A DNA stretch of 5,860 nucleotides, taken from NCBI GenBank assembly GCA_027023325.1, contig JALVVQ010000320.1, positions 1 through 5,860 of the forward strand, written 5' to 3'. This document shows positions 1-5,860 of this stretch, in pieces. Made by a program: the position numbers and the translations under genes. Numbering within the stretch: the first letter of the stretch is position 1; each line of letters starts with the position of its first letter. The DNA comes from Campylobacteraceae bacterium. GTDB lineage: Bacteria > Campylobacterota > Campylobacteria > Campylobacterales > Sulfurovaceae. The notes under the pieces are model-generated. The model had not been told where the DNA came from. It made no database searches and saw nothing but the letters and a program-made list of their open reading frames with translations.

Positions 1-342
1 CTACAAATATACCACAACCCACGATGCAGCAAATCCAGAGCTGGGCTGGCGCTTTTGGAAGAGCAGGGCATAGAAGCAGAGGTCATCAAGTATCTGGACA
101 CGCCTCCTACGGCAGAAGCGCTCACTGCACTGTTGAAAAAGCTCGATATGAAGCCTAGAGAACTCATGCGCACCAAGGAAGCGATCTATAAAGATCTGGG
201 GCTAAAAAATGCCACTGGGGAGCAGGTATTGATCAAAGCAATGGCTACATACCCAGTGTTGATTGAACGCCCCATTGTGGTCAGAGGTGATCGGGCAGTT
301 GTCGGTAGACCGCTGGGAAATATTGAGACACTTTTAAAATAG
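1..342 (+). CDS. arsC: ArsC/YfgD-family arsenate reductase-like protein (5' end cut by window edge)
   Basis: Glutaredoxin-dependent arsenate reductase family, a cytoplasmic thioredoxin-fold protein that in characterised members reduces arsenate to arsenite through one reactive cysteine. The frame is open from base 1 and ends at TAG 340-342, leaving 113 visible residues. The visible start reads LQIYHNPRCSKSR; family members begin a few residues before this motif, so only about 2-4 residues plus the start codon should be missing. A TTG at 55 is in frame but would remove the active site, so it is not the start. The nucleophile would be Cys9 of the visible part. The three arginines that bind the oxyanion in E. 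coli ArsC have counterparts in ELMR (Arg57), ERPIVV (Arg90) and GRPLG (Arg103). NPRCSKSR and the short length, without the C-terminal extension of plasmid ArsC, fit the YfgD-like branch, whose physiological substrate is less certain. No arsR or arsenite pump gene is visible nearby. Family assignment is secure; arsenate as the true substrate is inferred. Confidence 0.93.
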   Translation, partial: LQIYHNPRCSKSRAGLALLEEQGIEAEVIKYLDTPPTAEALTALLKKLDMKPRELMRTKEAIYKDLGLKNATGEQVLIKAMATYPVLIERPIVVRGDRAVVGRPLGNIETLLK

Positions 343-380
343 AAGATGCTACCATGAGAAGAGAAGTGACAGGATAAAAA

Positions 381-1070
381 ATGGATAAATTCGGCTATAT
401 CGGTATAGGATTGTCAATGTTTCCTTTCTGGCTCTTTCTTTATATGCGTGTAGATGGAGCAGTTAAGAAGAAAATGATAAAGCACGGCTTGATCGGCGGG
501 GTCATCGCTATAGCTACAGAGCATATATTTATCGGAGACTACTGGGTACCACCCCCAATCAGTGGCATAAAAGGCTTCTATTCGCTGGAGGATTTTATCT
601 ATGGATTTTTGATAGTGGGTATTTCTCTGTCCATCTATAATACGCTTTTTAAGCTAGAGCCAAAAGATATCTACAAAAAACAGAGGGCACTTTCCTATCT
701 GCTTGTTTTTCTCATTCTCGGTTTATTTTATCTGTTAAGTACCGTCTATCACTACAACTCTACGCTTGTGATCTCATTAGCGATGTTTTTCGCAGCACTG
801 TTTATGATCATTCTCAGAAGAGACCTTTGGAAAAAAGCACTCTTTTCCGGTCTGGCACTCATGTCCATACTTCTTTTTATCTATTTAGTTCTTTTCGATC
901 TGCTGCTTCCCGGATGGTGGCATCGCTATTGGCTACTGGCAGACAGTGACTATGCCTATTATATCTTGAGTATTCCCTGGATAGAGTATGTCTGGTATTT
1001 TAGTATTGGCTTTTTTATGAGCATTATTGGAGATTTTTCTCATGGTAGAGCCAATGGTAAGAAAAAATAA
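381..1070 (+). CDS. Polytopic membrane protein, lycopene-cyclase-domain-like (CrtYc/CrtYd or CarR type)
   Basis: Integral membrane protein of 229 residues with about seven hydrophobic segments, near residues 5-22, 35-52, 69-89, 104-122, 127-145, 152-174 and 193-216, and a basic tail (RANGKKK). The ATG at 381 is preceded by AGGA at 371-374, six bases away. I do not recognise a specific gene. Two places recall the internally duplicated lycopene cyclase domain, where each half carries a tryptophan/proline-rich stretch followed by a Pro-x-Glu-Glu/Asp-like motif at the start of a helix. In the first half this is YWVPPP (54-59) then SLEDF (68-72) and FGF-like IYGFLIVG. In the second it is WWHRYWLL (179-186) then IPWIEYVW (198-205) and SIGFF. 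The acidic residues would be Glu70/Asp71 and Glu202. No carotenoid genes (crtB, crtI, crtE) lie in the window, so cyclisation of lycopene is not implied; many such stand-alone proteins have no known role. It follows the arsC-like gene by 38 bases with no promoter seen between, suggesting co-transcription. It is more A+T-rich than its neighbours. Membrane protein is certain; the domain match is from memory and moderate. Confidence 0.85.
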   Translation: MDKFGYIGIGLSMFPFWLFLYMRVDGAVKKKMIKHGLIGGVIAIATEHIFIGDYWVPPPISGIKGFYSLEDFIYGFLIVGISLSIYNTLFKLEPKDIYKKQRALSYLLVFLILGLFYLLSTVYHYNSTLVISLAMFFAALFMIILRRDLWKKALFSGLALMSILLFIYLVLFDLLLPGWWHRYWLLADSDYAYYILSIPWIEYVWYFSIGFFMSIIGDFSHGRANGKKK

Positions 1071-1088
1071 GAAGATTTTGCTTATTTT
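1064..1088 (+). terminator. AT-rich inverted repeat at the end of the membrane-protein gene, possible weak terminator
   Basis: AAAATAAG (1064-1071) is perfectly complementary to CTTATTTT (1081-1088), an 8-bp stem around a 9-base loop. The left arm includes the stop codon of the membrane-protein gene and the right arm ends in four T. An A-run facing a T-run could end transcription in either direction, but the stem has only one G-C pair in each arm besides the A-T pairs and no long T-tract follows. It overlaps the T-tracts of the proposed promoter, so it may be a by-product of AT-rich sequence. Confidence 0.3.
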
Positions 1089-1106
1089 GGAACTTTTGGG
1101 TAAAAT
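1076..1106 (+). promoter_or_regulatory. Putative sigma-70 promoter of the ABC-F gene, T-tract type
   Basis: TAAAAT at 1101-1106 matches five of six bases of a TATAAT -10 box. Upstream are three TTTT tracts at 1076-1079, 1085-1088 and 1094-1097, spaced nine bases apart, and no recognisable -35 box. Regularly spaced T-rich runs replacing the -35 are known for Campylobacter and Helicobacter vegetative promoters. A start near 1112-1114 would give a leader of about 20 bases carrying the ribosome binding site. The element was read by eye only. Confidence 0.5.
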
Positions 1107-1121
1107 CGCGTAACTATTTAT

Positions 1122-1126
1122 AAGGA
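1122..1126 (+). promoter_or_regulatory. Ribosome binding site fixing the TTG start of the ABC-F gene
   Basis: AAGGA lies six bases before the TTG at 1133, an ideal Shine-Dalgarno position. No ATG or GTG in frame nearby would keep the N-terminal strand of the first ATPase domain; the first in-frame ATG encodes Met44, inside the helix after Walker A. The site therefore decides the rare start codon. Confidence 0.75.
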
Positions 1127-1132
1127 TCAAGA

Positions 1133-2728
1133 TTGCTAAGTACGGTCAAACTCACACAACGATACGGAAAGCGGGTACTCTTCGACAAGATCAGTATCAC
1201 GCTGGATGCAGGCAAGCGCTACGGACTCATCGGTGCCAATGGGGCAGGGAAGTCTACCTTCATGAAGATACTCTCAGGAGAGTTGGAGCCCACAGATGGA
1301 GAGGTGCAGATACAGCCAGGCGCCAGAATGGGGGCACTCAGCCAAAACCAGTATGCTTTTGAAGACTTTACGCTCAAGGATGCCGTCCTCTACGGTAACA
1401 AGAAGCTCTATGACGCCCAAAAAGAGAAAGAGAAGCTCTATATGGAAGGAGACTTCGACAGTGACGAGGTAAACAATCGCCTTGGAGAGCTAGAGATGAT
1501 CTGTGCAGACGAGGATCCTACCTATGAGAGTGATGTCAAGATAGAGAAGCTCTTGAGCAAGTTGGGCTTCCCTATAGAGCAGCATGAGGAGCTCATGAGC
1601 TCGATTACAGGAGGAGACAAGTTCAAGGTTTTGCTGGCGCAGGTACTTTTTCTCAAACCCGATGTGCTGCTGCTCGATGAGCCTACCAACAACCTCGATA
1701 TCGAGACAATCTCCTGGCTGGAAGAGGAGCTTAAGCGTCACGAAGGTGTGCTGGTGGTCATCTCGCACGACAGGCACTTCCTCAATGGGGTGGTCACCCA
1801 TATCCTTGATCTGGATTTTCAGAATATCCGTGAGTTTACAGGCAACTATGACGATTGGTATATCGCTGCCAATCTTCTCAGTAAGCAAGCAGAGACAGAC
1901 AGAGGCAAAGCACTCAAGGAAAAAGAGGAGCTGGAGAAGTTTATCGCCAGATTCTCTGCCAATGCCTCCAAAGCCAAGCAAGCTACCAGCCGCCAGAAAC
2001 AGCTGGACAAGCTCGATGTCGGAGAGATACAGATCTCCAGTCGTAGAGACCCTTCCATCGTATTCAAGCCGCACAGAGATACAGGGAACGAAGTCTTGGA
2101 GGTAAGTGGCTTGACCAAGAGCTATGGGCAGGAGTTGGTTTTTGAAGGGCTCAGTCTCAAGATTAATCCAGGTGACAAGGTCGCCCTGATTGGCGCCAAT
2201 GGTGTGGGCAAGACCACGCTGGTAGAAATCCTCATGGAGAAGCTTCCAGCCGATAGCGGCAGTTTTATCTGGGGACAGACGATCACGAGTACTTACTTCC
2301 CTCAAAATACTACAGATGTCGTGATTGGTGACGAGGAGCTCCCTCAGTGGATACAGGGCTTCGATCCCAAATGGCATATTGATGATATCCGCAAGACACT
2401 GGGGCGTATGCTTTTCAGTGGTGAGGAGCAGAAAAAAAAGGTCAATGCCTGCTCTGGAGGCGAAAAGCACCGTGTCATGCTCTCCAAAATGATGATGGAC
2501 AGTGCTAACTTTCTTGTATTGGATGAGCCCAACAATCACCTCGACCTTGAAGCGATTATCGCACTAGGGGAAGCACTGCACAACTATCAGGGAGGCGTGA
2601 TTTGCGTCTCACATGACCGCGAGCTCATCGATGCCTATGCCAACCGTATCATTAAACTCAATGAAGACGGTACTGTGATTGACTTTGAAGGAGATTATGA
2701 GGCTTTTGTGGAGATGTATGGGCATTAA
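1133..2728 (+). CDS. ybiT: ABC-F family ATPase, YbiT type (ribosome-associated)
   Basis: Cytoplasmic twin-ATPase protein of 531 residues, essentially the length of E. coli YbiT (about 530), without any membrane segment. ABC-F proteins bind the ribosomal E site and help stalled or non-productive ribosomes; they are not transporters. Domain 1: Walker A GANGAGKST (34-42), signature region SSITGGDK (156-163), Walker B VLLLDE (178-183) with catalytic Glu183, H-loop SHD (211-213). A short insertion around 105-140, rich in acidic residues, sits where the arm lies. The inter-domain linker (about 250-305) is a charged helical hairpin with the ARFSANASKAKQATSR stretch (272-287) typical of the YbiT group, the P-site tRNA interaction region. 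Domain 2: Walker A GANGVGKTT (354-362), signature CSGGE (440-444), Walker B LVLDE (461-465), H-loop SHD (493-495). Both catalytic glutamates are present. Unusual points are ITGG instead of LSGG in domain 1 and DEPNNHLD (464-471) instead of DEPTNHLD in domain 2. It starts at TTG with a strong ribosome binding site and its own likely promoter. It ends two bases before the convergent RND gene. A resistance role is not indicated. Confidence 0.96.
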   Translation: MLSTVKLTQRYGKRVLFDKISITLDAGKRYGLIGANGAGKSTFMKILSGELEPTDGEVQIQPGARMGALSQNQYAFEDFTLKDAVLYGNKKLYDAQKEKEKLYMEGDFDSDEVNNRLGELEMICADEDPTYESDVKIEKLLSKLGFPIEQHEELMSSITGGDKFKVLLAQVLFLKPDVLLLDEPTNNLDIETISWLEEELKRHEGVLVVISHDRHFLNGVVTHILDLDFQNIREFTGNYDDWYIAANLLSKQAETDRGKALKEKEELEKFIARFSANASKAKQATSRQKQLDKLDVGEIQISSRRDPSIVFKPHRDTGNEVLEVSGLTKSYGQELVFEGLSLKINPGDKVALIGANGVGKTTLVEILMEKLPADSGSFIWGQTITSTYFPQNTTDVVIGDEELPQWIQGFDPKWHIDDIRKTLGRMLFSGEEQKKKVNACSGGEKHRVMLSKMMMDSANFLVLDEPNNHLDLEAIIALGEALHNYQGGVICVSHDRELIDAYANRIIKLNEDGTVIDFEGDYEAFVEMYGH

Positions 2729-2730
2729 TC

Positions 2731-5700
2731 CTAATCTTTACATAGTCTTTTCTGATTGATGATCGTATAAAGCACCGGCAGATAGAGCAGGTTGAGTACG
2801 GTGCCCCAGGCTAGGCCGAATGCTAGGGATATCGCCATGGGTTGAAATATCGTCGCTTGACCCGTGGGGAAAAATACCAGCGATGCCAGGCCGATGATGG
2901 TCGTGATGGAGGTGAGGATAATGGGGCGGAAGCGCTTGGCGGCATAGTGGTAGATCTCTTCCATAGTGTTTGCTTTTTTGAGGTTCATGATCATGATGAT
3001 GCCGTCATTGACCACGACACCTGATAGACCCAGCACGCCGATGATAGAAGGCATGGAGAGATTGATCCCCAGCGCAAAGTGTCCTGCCAAGACTCCCAAA
3101 AATGCGAAAGGGATCACCGACATCATCATGAAGGTCTCTCTGAATGAGTTAAAAAGGTACAGTATGGAGAGCATGATCAGTACCAGTGCCAGCGTACTGG
3201 CGGTGATCATATCTCTTTTGAGATCTCTGTTTTTCTCGGCTTCGCCTTTGAGCTTGATGGTGATGCCTTGCTTTCTATGCTTTTCCAGCAGAGGCTCTAG
3301 CTTTGCTAGCACTTCGGAGGCTGTGACGACTTTTTTGTTGACATTGGCGTAGACATAGTAGTTGGTCTGGGTGTTGTCCTTGATGATCTTTTCAAAGGAG
3401 CGTATGACTCTAAAATCCACAATATCCTCTAAGGCTACCACACTGCCTTTGGCTATGGGTATCTGTAATCTTTTCATATCGGAGAGAGAATCCTTCTGTG
3501 CGCTACTGACGACGATGTCTATGAGTCCGTCTTTGTCAAACGACGAAGTAACCTTCCTCTCCAGATAGAGACTTGAGAGCAGTGAGCCGAGTGTGCGTTC
3601 GGTGATGCCCAGAGAGGCGCCATAGCTGTTGACCTTGAGTTTGATCTCATTGATACCGTAGGTCAGAGAATCACTTACCGAAACGACCCCTTTGATCTCT
3701 TTGAGTCGCTTTTTGACCTCTTCGATACCACTGATCATCAGCTCTCTGTCCTCACTGACAAAGCCAATCTTCAGATCAGACTTGACAGGCCCGACCTTTT
3801 TCTCTACGATTGCTAGATCACTGAGCCCAAACCTCTCTTTGTATTTTTGTTGCTTGAGAAAGGCTCTGAGCTTTTTGGACAGGTCAGAAGAGTCTATATC
3901 TCTGGTTCTGCCTTTCTTGTCATAGTACAAGCTTAGATTTGGTGTAATATACCTGTCTACAAAATTCTGTGGCTTGAGCTTGTCGAGCTCCAGTGTGATA
4001 AGCCCCACATAGGGAAAAGTCTCGCCGTTGCTGGCACTGTCCACTCTCCAGCCTGCAATGAAGCCAATATGTTTGATATGAAATTGGGCTCTGTTCTGGT
4101 GGAGATCTTTTTCAATCGCTTTGAGGTAGCTGTAGGTGTCCTCCAGACTGCTGTTGATACTGGACTTGAGTGTGATATCAATCGTCGTGGCATCAAAAGG
4201 AGAGAAGAGTTGGAATTTGCTGTGCTTGAGTCCTATGACAGTAAGTAGTGGTACCAGCAGTACAAAAAGAAGCAGAAATGTCTTTTTGAATCGCATGAGC
4301 AGGTGAATAATACGGCTGTAGAATCTGTTGGCACCCTCCCAGGAGGTGGTGTGCTGTGATGCCTTGAGTGTGTGTGCCGCATGGATGGGCAAAAAGATAA
4401 AAGACTCTATCAGGGATGCTACGACAAGTACCGAGACGGCTATGGGTATGAGCTTGATCACTTCACCCATCGTGCCACTCATCATCAGCGCAGGCAAGAA
4501 GGCGAAGAGGGTAGTAGCAGATGCTATGGTGACAGGCTTGAACATCTCTTTGGCGCCCAGCACGGCTGCTTCTTTGGGTGGCAGTCCCTCTTCGATATGC
4601 TGCTGGATATTTTCACTCACGACGATGGCATCATCAACAATAATACCCAATGCGATCAGTACACCTATAAGCGAGATCATATTGATCGTATAGCCTGCCA
4701 GATAGAGATACATCGCACCCATTACAAAAGAAGTAGGGATACCCAGAGAGATGATGAAGGCCATGCGTTTGTTGATCAATAGTATCACCAGCAAGGTGAT
4801 AAGTATCAAGCCAAGCAGGATATTGGAGATTACGATATTGAGCCTGTCCTTGATCGACTCCGCCTTGTCATTGTGGATCGTATAGGTGAGCTCTTTGCTG
4901 CTGTTTTGCTCTGCTGCGATCAGTGATTTGATGGCTGCTGCTATCTCTATGGCATTACCGACATTGGATTGGCGCACGGAGAGGTCTATGGCATTTTTGG
5001 TATCCACAGAAAAGAGCGTGGCGCTCTCTTTGTAGTGTTTCTGTATAGAGGCGATATCCTCGAGTCGTATGCTTACACCCTCAGGCAGAGTAATCCTGCT
5101 CTGGAGCAACTCCATGGCACTTTTTGCACCATTGTAGGTAGAGATATAGAAGTGTCCCTGTTTCGGATCTTCGATCTTGCCTATGGGATAGATATAGGAG
5201 AGGCTGGAGAGTACCTGTATGATGCTGCTTTCACTGAGTCCCAACGCTTTGATCTTGTGGGGATTGAGCTTTACATCATAGTAGATATCAGCATCGCCAT
5301 AGAGTGTCACCTCTGCCACATCGTGGATATCCAGCAGTTTTTCTTTGAGTGTATCTGCTTTTTCGATGAGCTTGCTGTGGGGGAGGGTGGCAGAGGAGAG
5401 TGAGATATTGATGAGTGGTCTGAGGATCTCCAGTACATTGACGATAGGCTCATCCATGTCACTGGGCAGGTTGGATTTGACTTTGGAGACAGCATCTTTG
5501 ATTTTGTTGGCGGTGTTGTATTTGTCGACACGCTTCTGTAATTCTATAATGATGCTAAAGCTACCAGAAGAGACGATGGTGGCTATCTTGCTGATACCAT
5601 CGATGCTCTTGATCTCACTTTCGATCTCTCTGACAGCCATTTTATCCAGCGTGTCAATAGAAGCACCGCTGTAGTGACCAAAGACCCCCACCATATCCAG

Positions 5701-5829
5701 ATCAAAGGTAGGAAAGATCTCCTTGGGTGTACGGGTATAAGAGACCACGCCTGCCAGAAAAATCAGGACAAAAAGAAAATAGTTGAGTCGTGCATTATTG
5801 ATAAAAAATCTGAGTATTTTTTCGAACAT
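2731..5829 (-). CDS. RND family efflux transporter, inner-membrane permease (AcrB/HAE-like)
   Basis: Proton-driven inner-membrane pump of 1032 residues, close to AcrB length (about 1049), expected to act as a trimer with a periplasmic adaptor and an outer-membrane channel. The duplicated RND plan is complete: TM1 (about 14-32), a large periplasmic porter/docking loop (33-332), TM2-TM6 (333-482), TM7 (515-535), a second periplasmic loop (536-873) and TM8-TM12 (874-1024). The N-terminus has the usual TPKEIFPTFDLD and SGAS stretches (34-45, 54-57). TM4 carries the paired proton-relay aspartates, GIIVDDAIVVSEN, Asp399-Asp400. In TM10 the AcrB lysine (Lys940) is not present; the aligned stretch is GVVVNDGIIM with Asn941-Asp942, a form I know from other environmental RND pumps. 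Large periplasmic loops with few heavy-metal (CusA-type) hallmarks favour an organic or lipophilic substrate, but the substrate cannot be read from sequence. The ATG at 5829-5827 has only a distant AAGG (5845-5842, 12 bases away), so coupling to an upstream gene is likely. No stop precedes it in frame up to the window edge, but the N-terminus fits the family as given. Confidence 0.95.
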   Translation of the reverse strand: MFEKILRFFINNARLNYFLFVLIFLAGVVSYTRTPKEIFPTFDLDMVGVFGHYSGASIDTLDKMAVREIESEIKSIDGISKIATIVSSGSFSIIIELQKRVDKYNTANKIKDAVSKVKSNLPSDMDEPIVNVLEILRPLINISLSSATLPHSKLIEKADTLKEKLLDIHDVAEVTLYGDADIYYDVKLNPHKIKALGLSESSIIQVLSSLSYIYPIGKIEDPKQGHFYISTYNGAKSAMELLQSRITLPEGVSIRLEDIASIQKHYKESATLFSVDTKNAIDLSVRQSNVGNAIEIAAAIKSLIAAEQNSSKELTYTIHNDKAESIKDRLNIVISNILLGLILITLLVILLINKRMAFIISLGIPTSFVMGAMYLYLAGYTINMISLIGVLIALGIIVDDAIVVSENIQQHIEEGLPPKEAAVLGAKEMFKPVTIASATTLFAFLPALMMSGTMGEVIKLIPIAVSVLVVASLIESFIFLPIHAAHTLKASQHTTSWEGANRFYSRIIHLLMRFKKTFLLLFVLLVPLLTVIGLKHSKFQLFSPFDATTIDITLKSSINSSLEDTYSYLKAIEKDLHQNRAQFHIKHIGFIAGWRVDSASNGETFPYVGLITLELDKLKPQNFVDRYITPNLSLYYDKKGRTRDIDSSDLSKKLRAFLKQQKYKERFGLSDLAIVEKKVGPVKSDLKIGFVSEDRELMISGIEEVKKRLKEIKGVVSVSDSLTYGINEIKLKVNSYGASLGITERTLGSLLSSLYLERKVTSSFDKDGLIDIVVSSAQKDSLSDMKRLQIPIAKGSVVALEDIVDFRVIRSFEKIIKDNTQTNYYVYANVNKKVVTASEVLAKLEPLLEKHRKQGITIKLKGEAEKNRDLKRDMITASTLALVLIMLSILYLFNSFRETFMMMSVIPFAFLGVLAGHFALGINLSMPSIIGVLGLSGVVVNDGIIMIMNLKKANTMEEIYHYAAKRFRPIILTSITTIIGLASLVFFPTGQATIFQPMAISLAFGLAWGTVLNLLYLPVLYTIINQKRLCKD

Positions 5830-5860
5830 TACAGAGGGTAGCCTTGTGTTGTATTTTGAG
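5829..5860 (-). CDS. Possible C-terminal tail of an upstream gene, perhaps the RND adaptor (partial)
   Basis: Reading leftward from the window edge, one frame gives QNTTQGYPL followed by TAA at 5831-5829, whose last base is the A of the RND ATG (TAATG overlap). One-base overlaps of this kind are common between genes in one operon, and RND pumps are usually preceded by their membrane-fusion adaptor. Nine residues cannot identify the protein, and the other two frames are also open across these 32 bases, so this is a suggestion based on junction geometry and the weak ribosome binding site of the RND gene. Confidence 0.3.
   Translation of the reverse strand, partial: QNTTQGYPL

Noticed and set aside
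55..57. TTG as the start of the arsC-like gene
   Set aside because: Starting here would remove the HNPRCSKSR active site that is plainly encoded in frame from base 1; the true start is just outside the window.
354..377. Seven-codon frame (MRREVTG) between the arsC-like and membrane-protein genes
   Set aside because: It ends three bases before the next ATG, which could suggest a leader peptide, but it has no ribosome binding site of its own and its sequence also supplies the AGGA for the downstream gene; too short to support.
1490..2539. 349-codon open frame on the minus strand inside the ABC-F gene
   Set aside because: It lies wholly antisense to a gene with intact Walker, signature and H-loop motifs, has no recognisable domain and has no promoter or ribosome binding site; it is a shadow of the coding bias.
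2772..2804. Inverted repeat GCACCG/CGGTGC just inside the RND 3' end, as a terminator for the ABC-F transcript
   Set aside because: Only six pairs around a 21-base loop, no T-tract on either side, and it lies in the conserved TM12 coding sequence.
2982..3002. Short CATGATCATGATGATG-like repetition
   Set aside because: It encodes the Ile/Met-rich TM10 segment of the RND pump, so the repetition follows from codons for a membrane helix and is not a tandem repeat element.
4969..5403. 144-codon plus-strand frame opposite the RND gene
   Set aside because: Antisense to the first periplasmic domain of a well-supported RND permease, with no family resemblance; a shadow frame, as are the shorter plus-strand frames across 2842-5674.

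Overview
The window holds four readable genes and possibly the tail of a fifth. None of it looks mobile, and I saw no RNA gene, CRISPR array or insertion sequence. The content and style suggest a Gram-negative bacterium: there is an RND efflux pump and a YbiT-type ABC-F protein. The promoter-like stretch before the ABC-F gene has evenly spaced T-tracts and a TAAAAT -10 box with no clear -35. That style is typical of Campylobacterota, and together with the moderate GC content I lean towards an environmental, Sulfurovum- or Sulfurimonas-like member. This assignment is an inference from style, not from a marker gene.

Layout. Bases 1-342 (+) are the nearly complete end of a small ArsC/YfgD-type thioredoxin-fold protein. 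Bases 381-1070 (+) encode a polytopic membrane protein that resembles the duplicated lycopene-cyclase-type (CrtYc/CrtYd, CarR) domain; this is the least characterised gene here. A 62-base gap (1071-1132) carries an AT-rich inverted repeat, a likely promoter and a clear ribosome binding site. Bases 1133-2728 (+) encode a full-length YbiT-type ABC-F ATPase that starts with TTG. Bases 2731-5829 (-) encode a full-length RND inner-membrane efflux transporter, convergent with the ABC-F gene and separated from it by only two bases. The last 32 bases (-) are compatible with the end of an upstream gene whose TAA stop overlaps the RND start codon; a membrane-fusion (adaptor) gene would be the usual occupant.

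How the genes relate. The ArsC-like and membrane-protein genes are close enough (38 bases) to share a transcript, but nothing ties their functions together. The ABC-F gene probably has its own promoter and acts in translation. The RND gene belongs to a separate leftward operon that would need an adaptor and an outer-membrane channel, neither of which lies in the window. Most of the window is ordinary core or efflux content. I did not find convincing evidence of a new multi-gene system. The candidates for a second look are the lycopene-cyclase-like protein, the altered ABC-F motifs, the substituted TM10 site in the pump and the two-base convergent junction.
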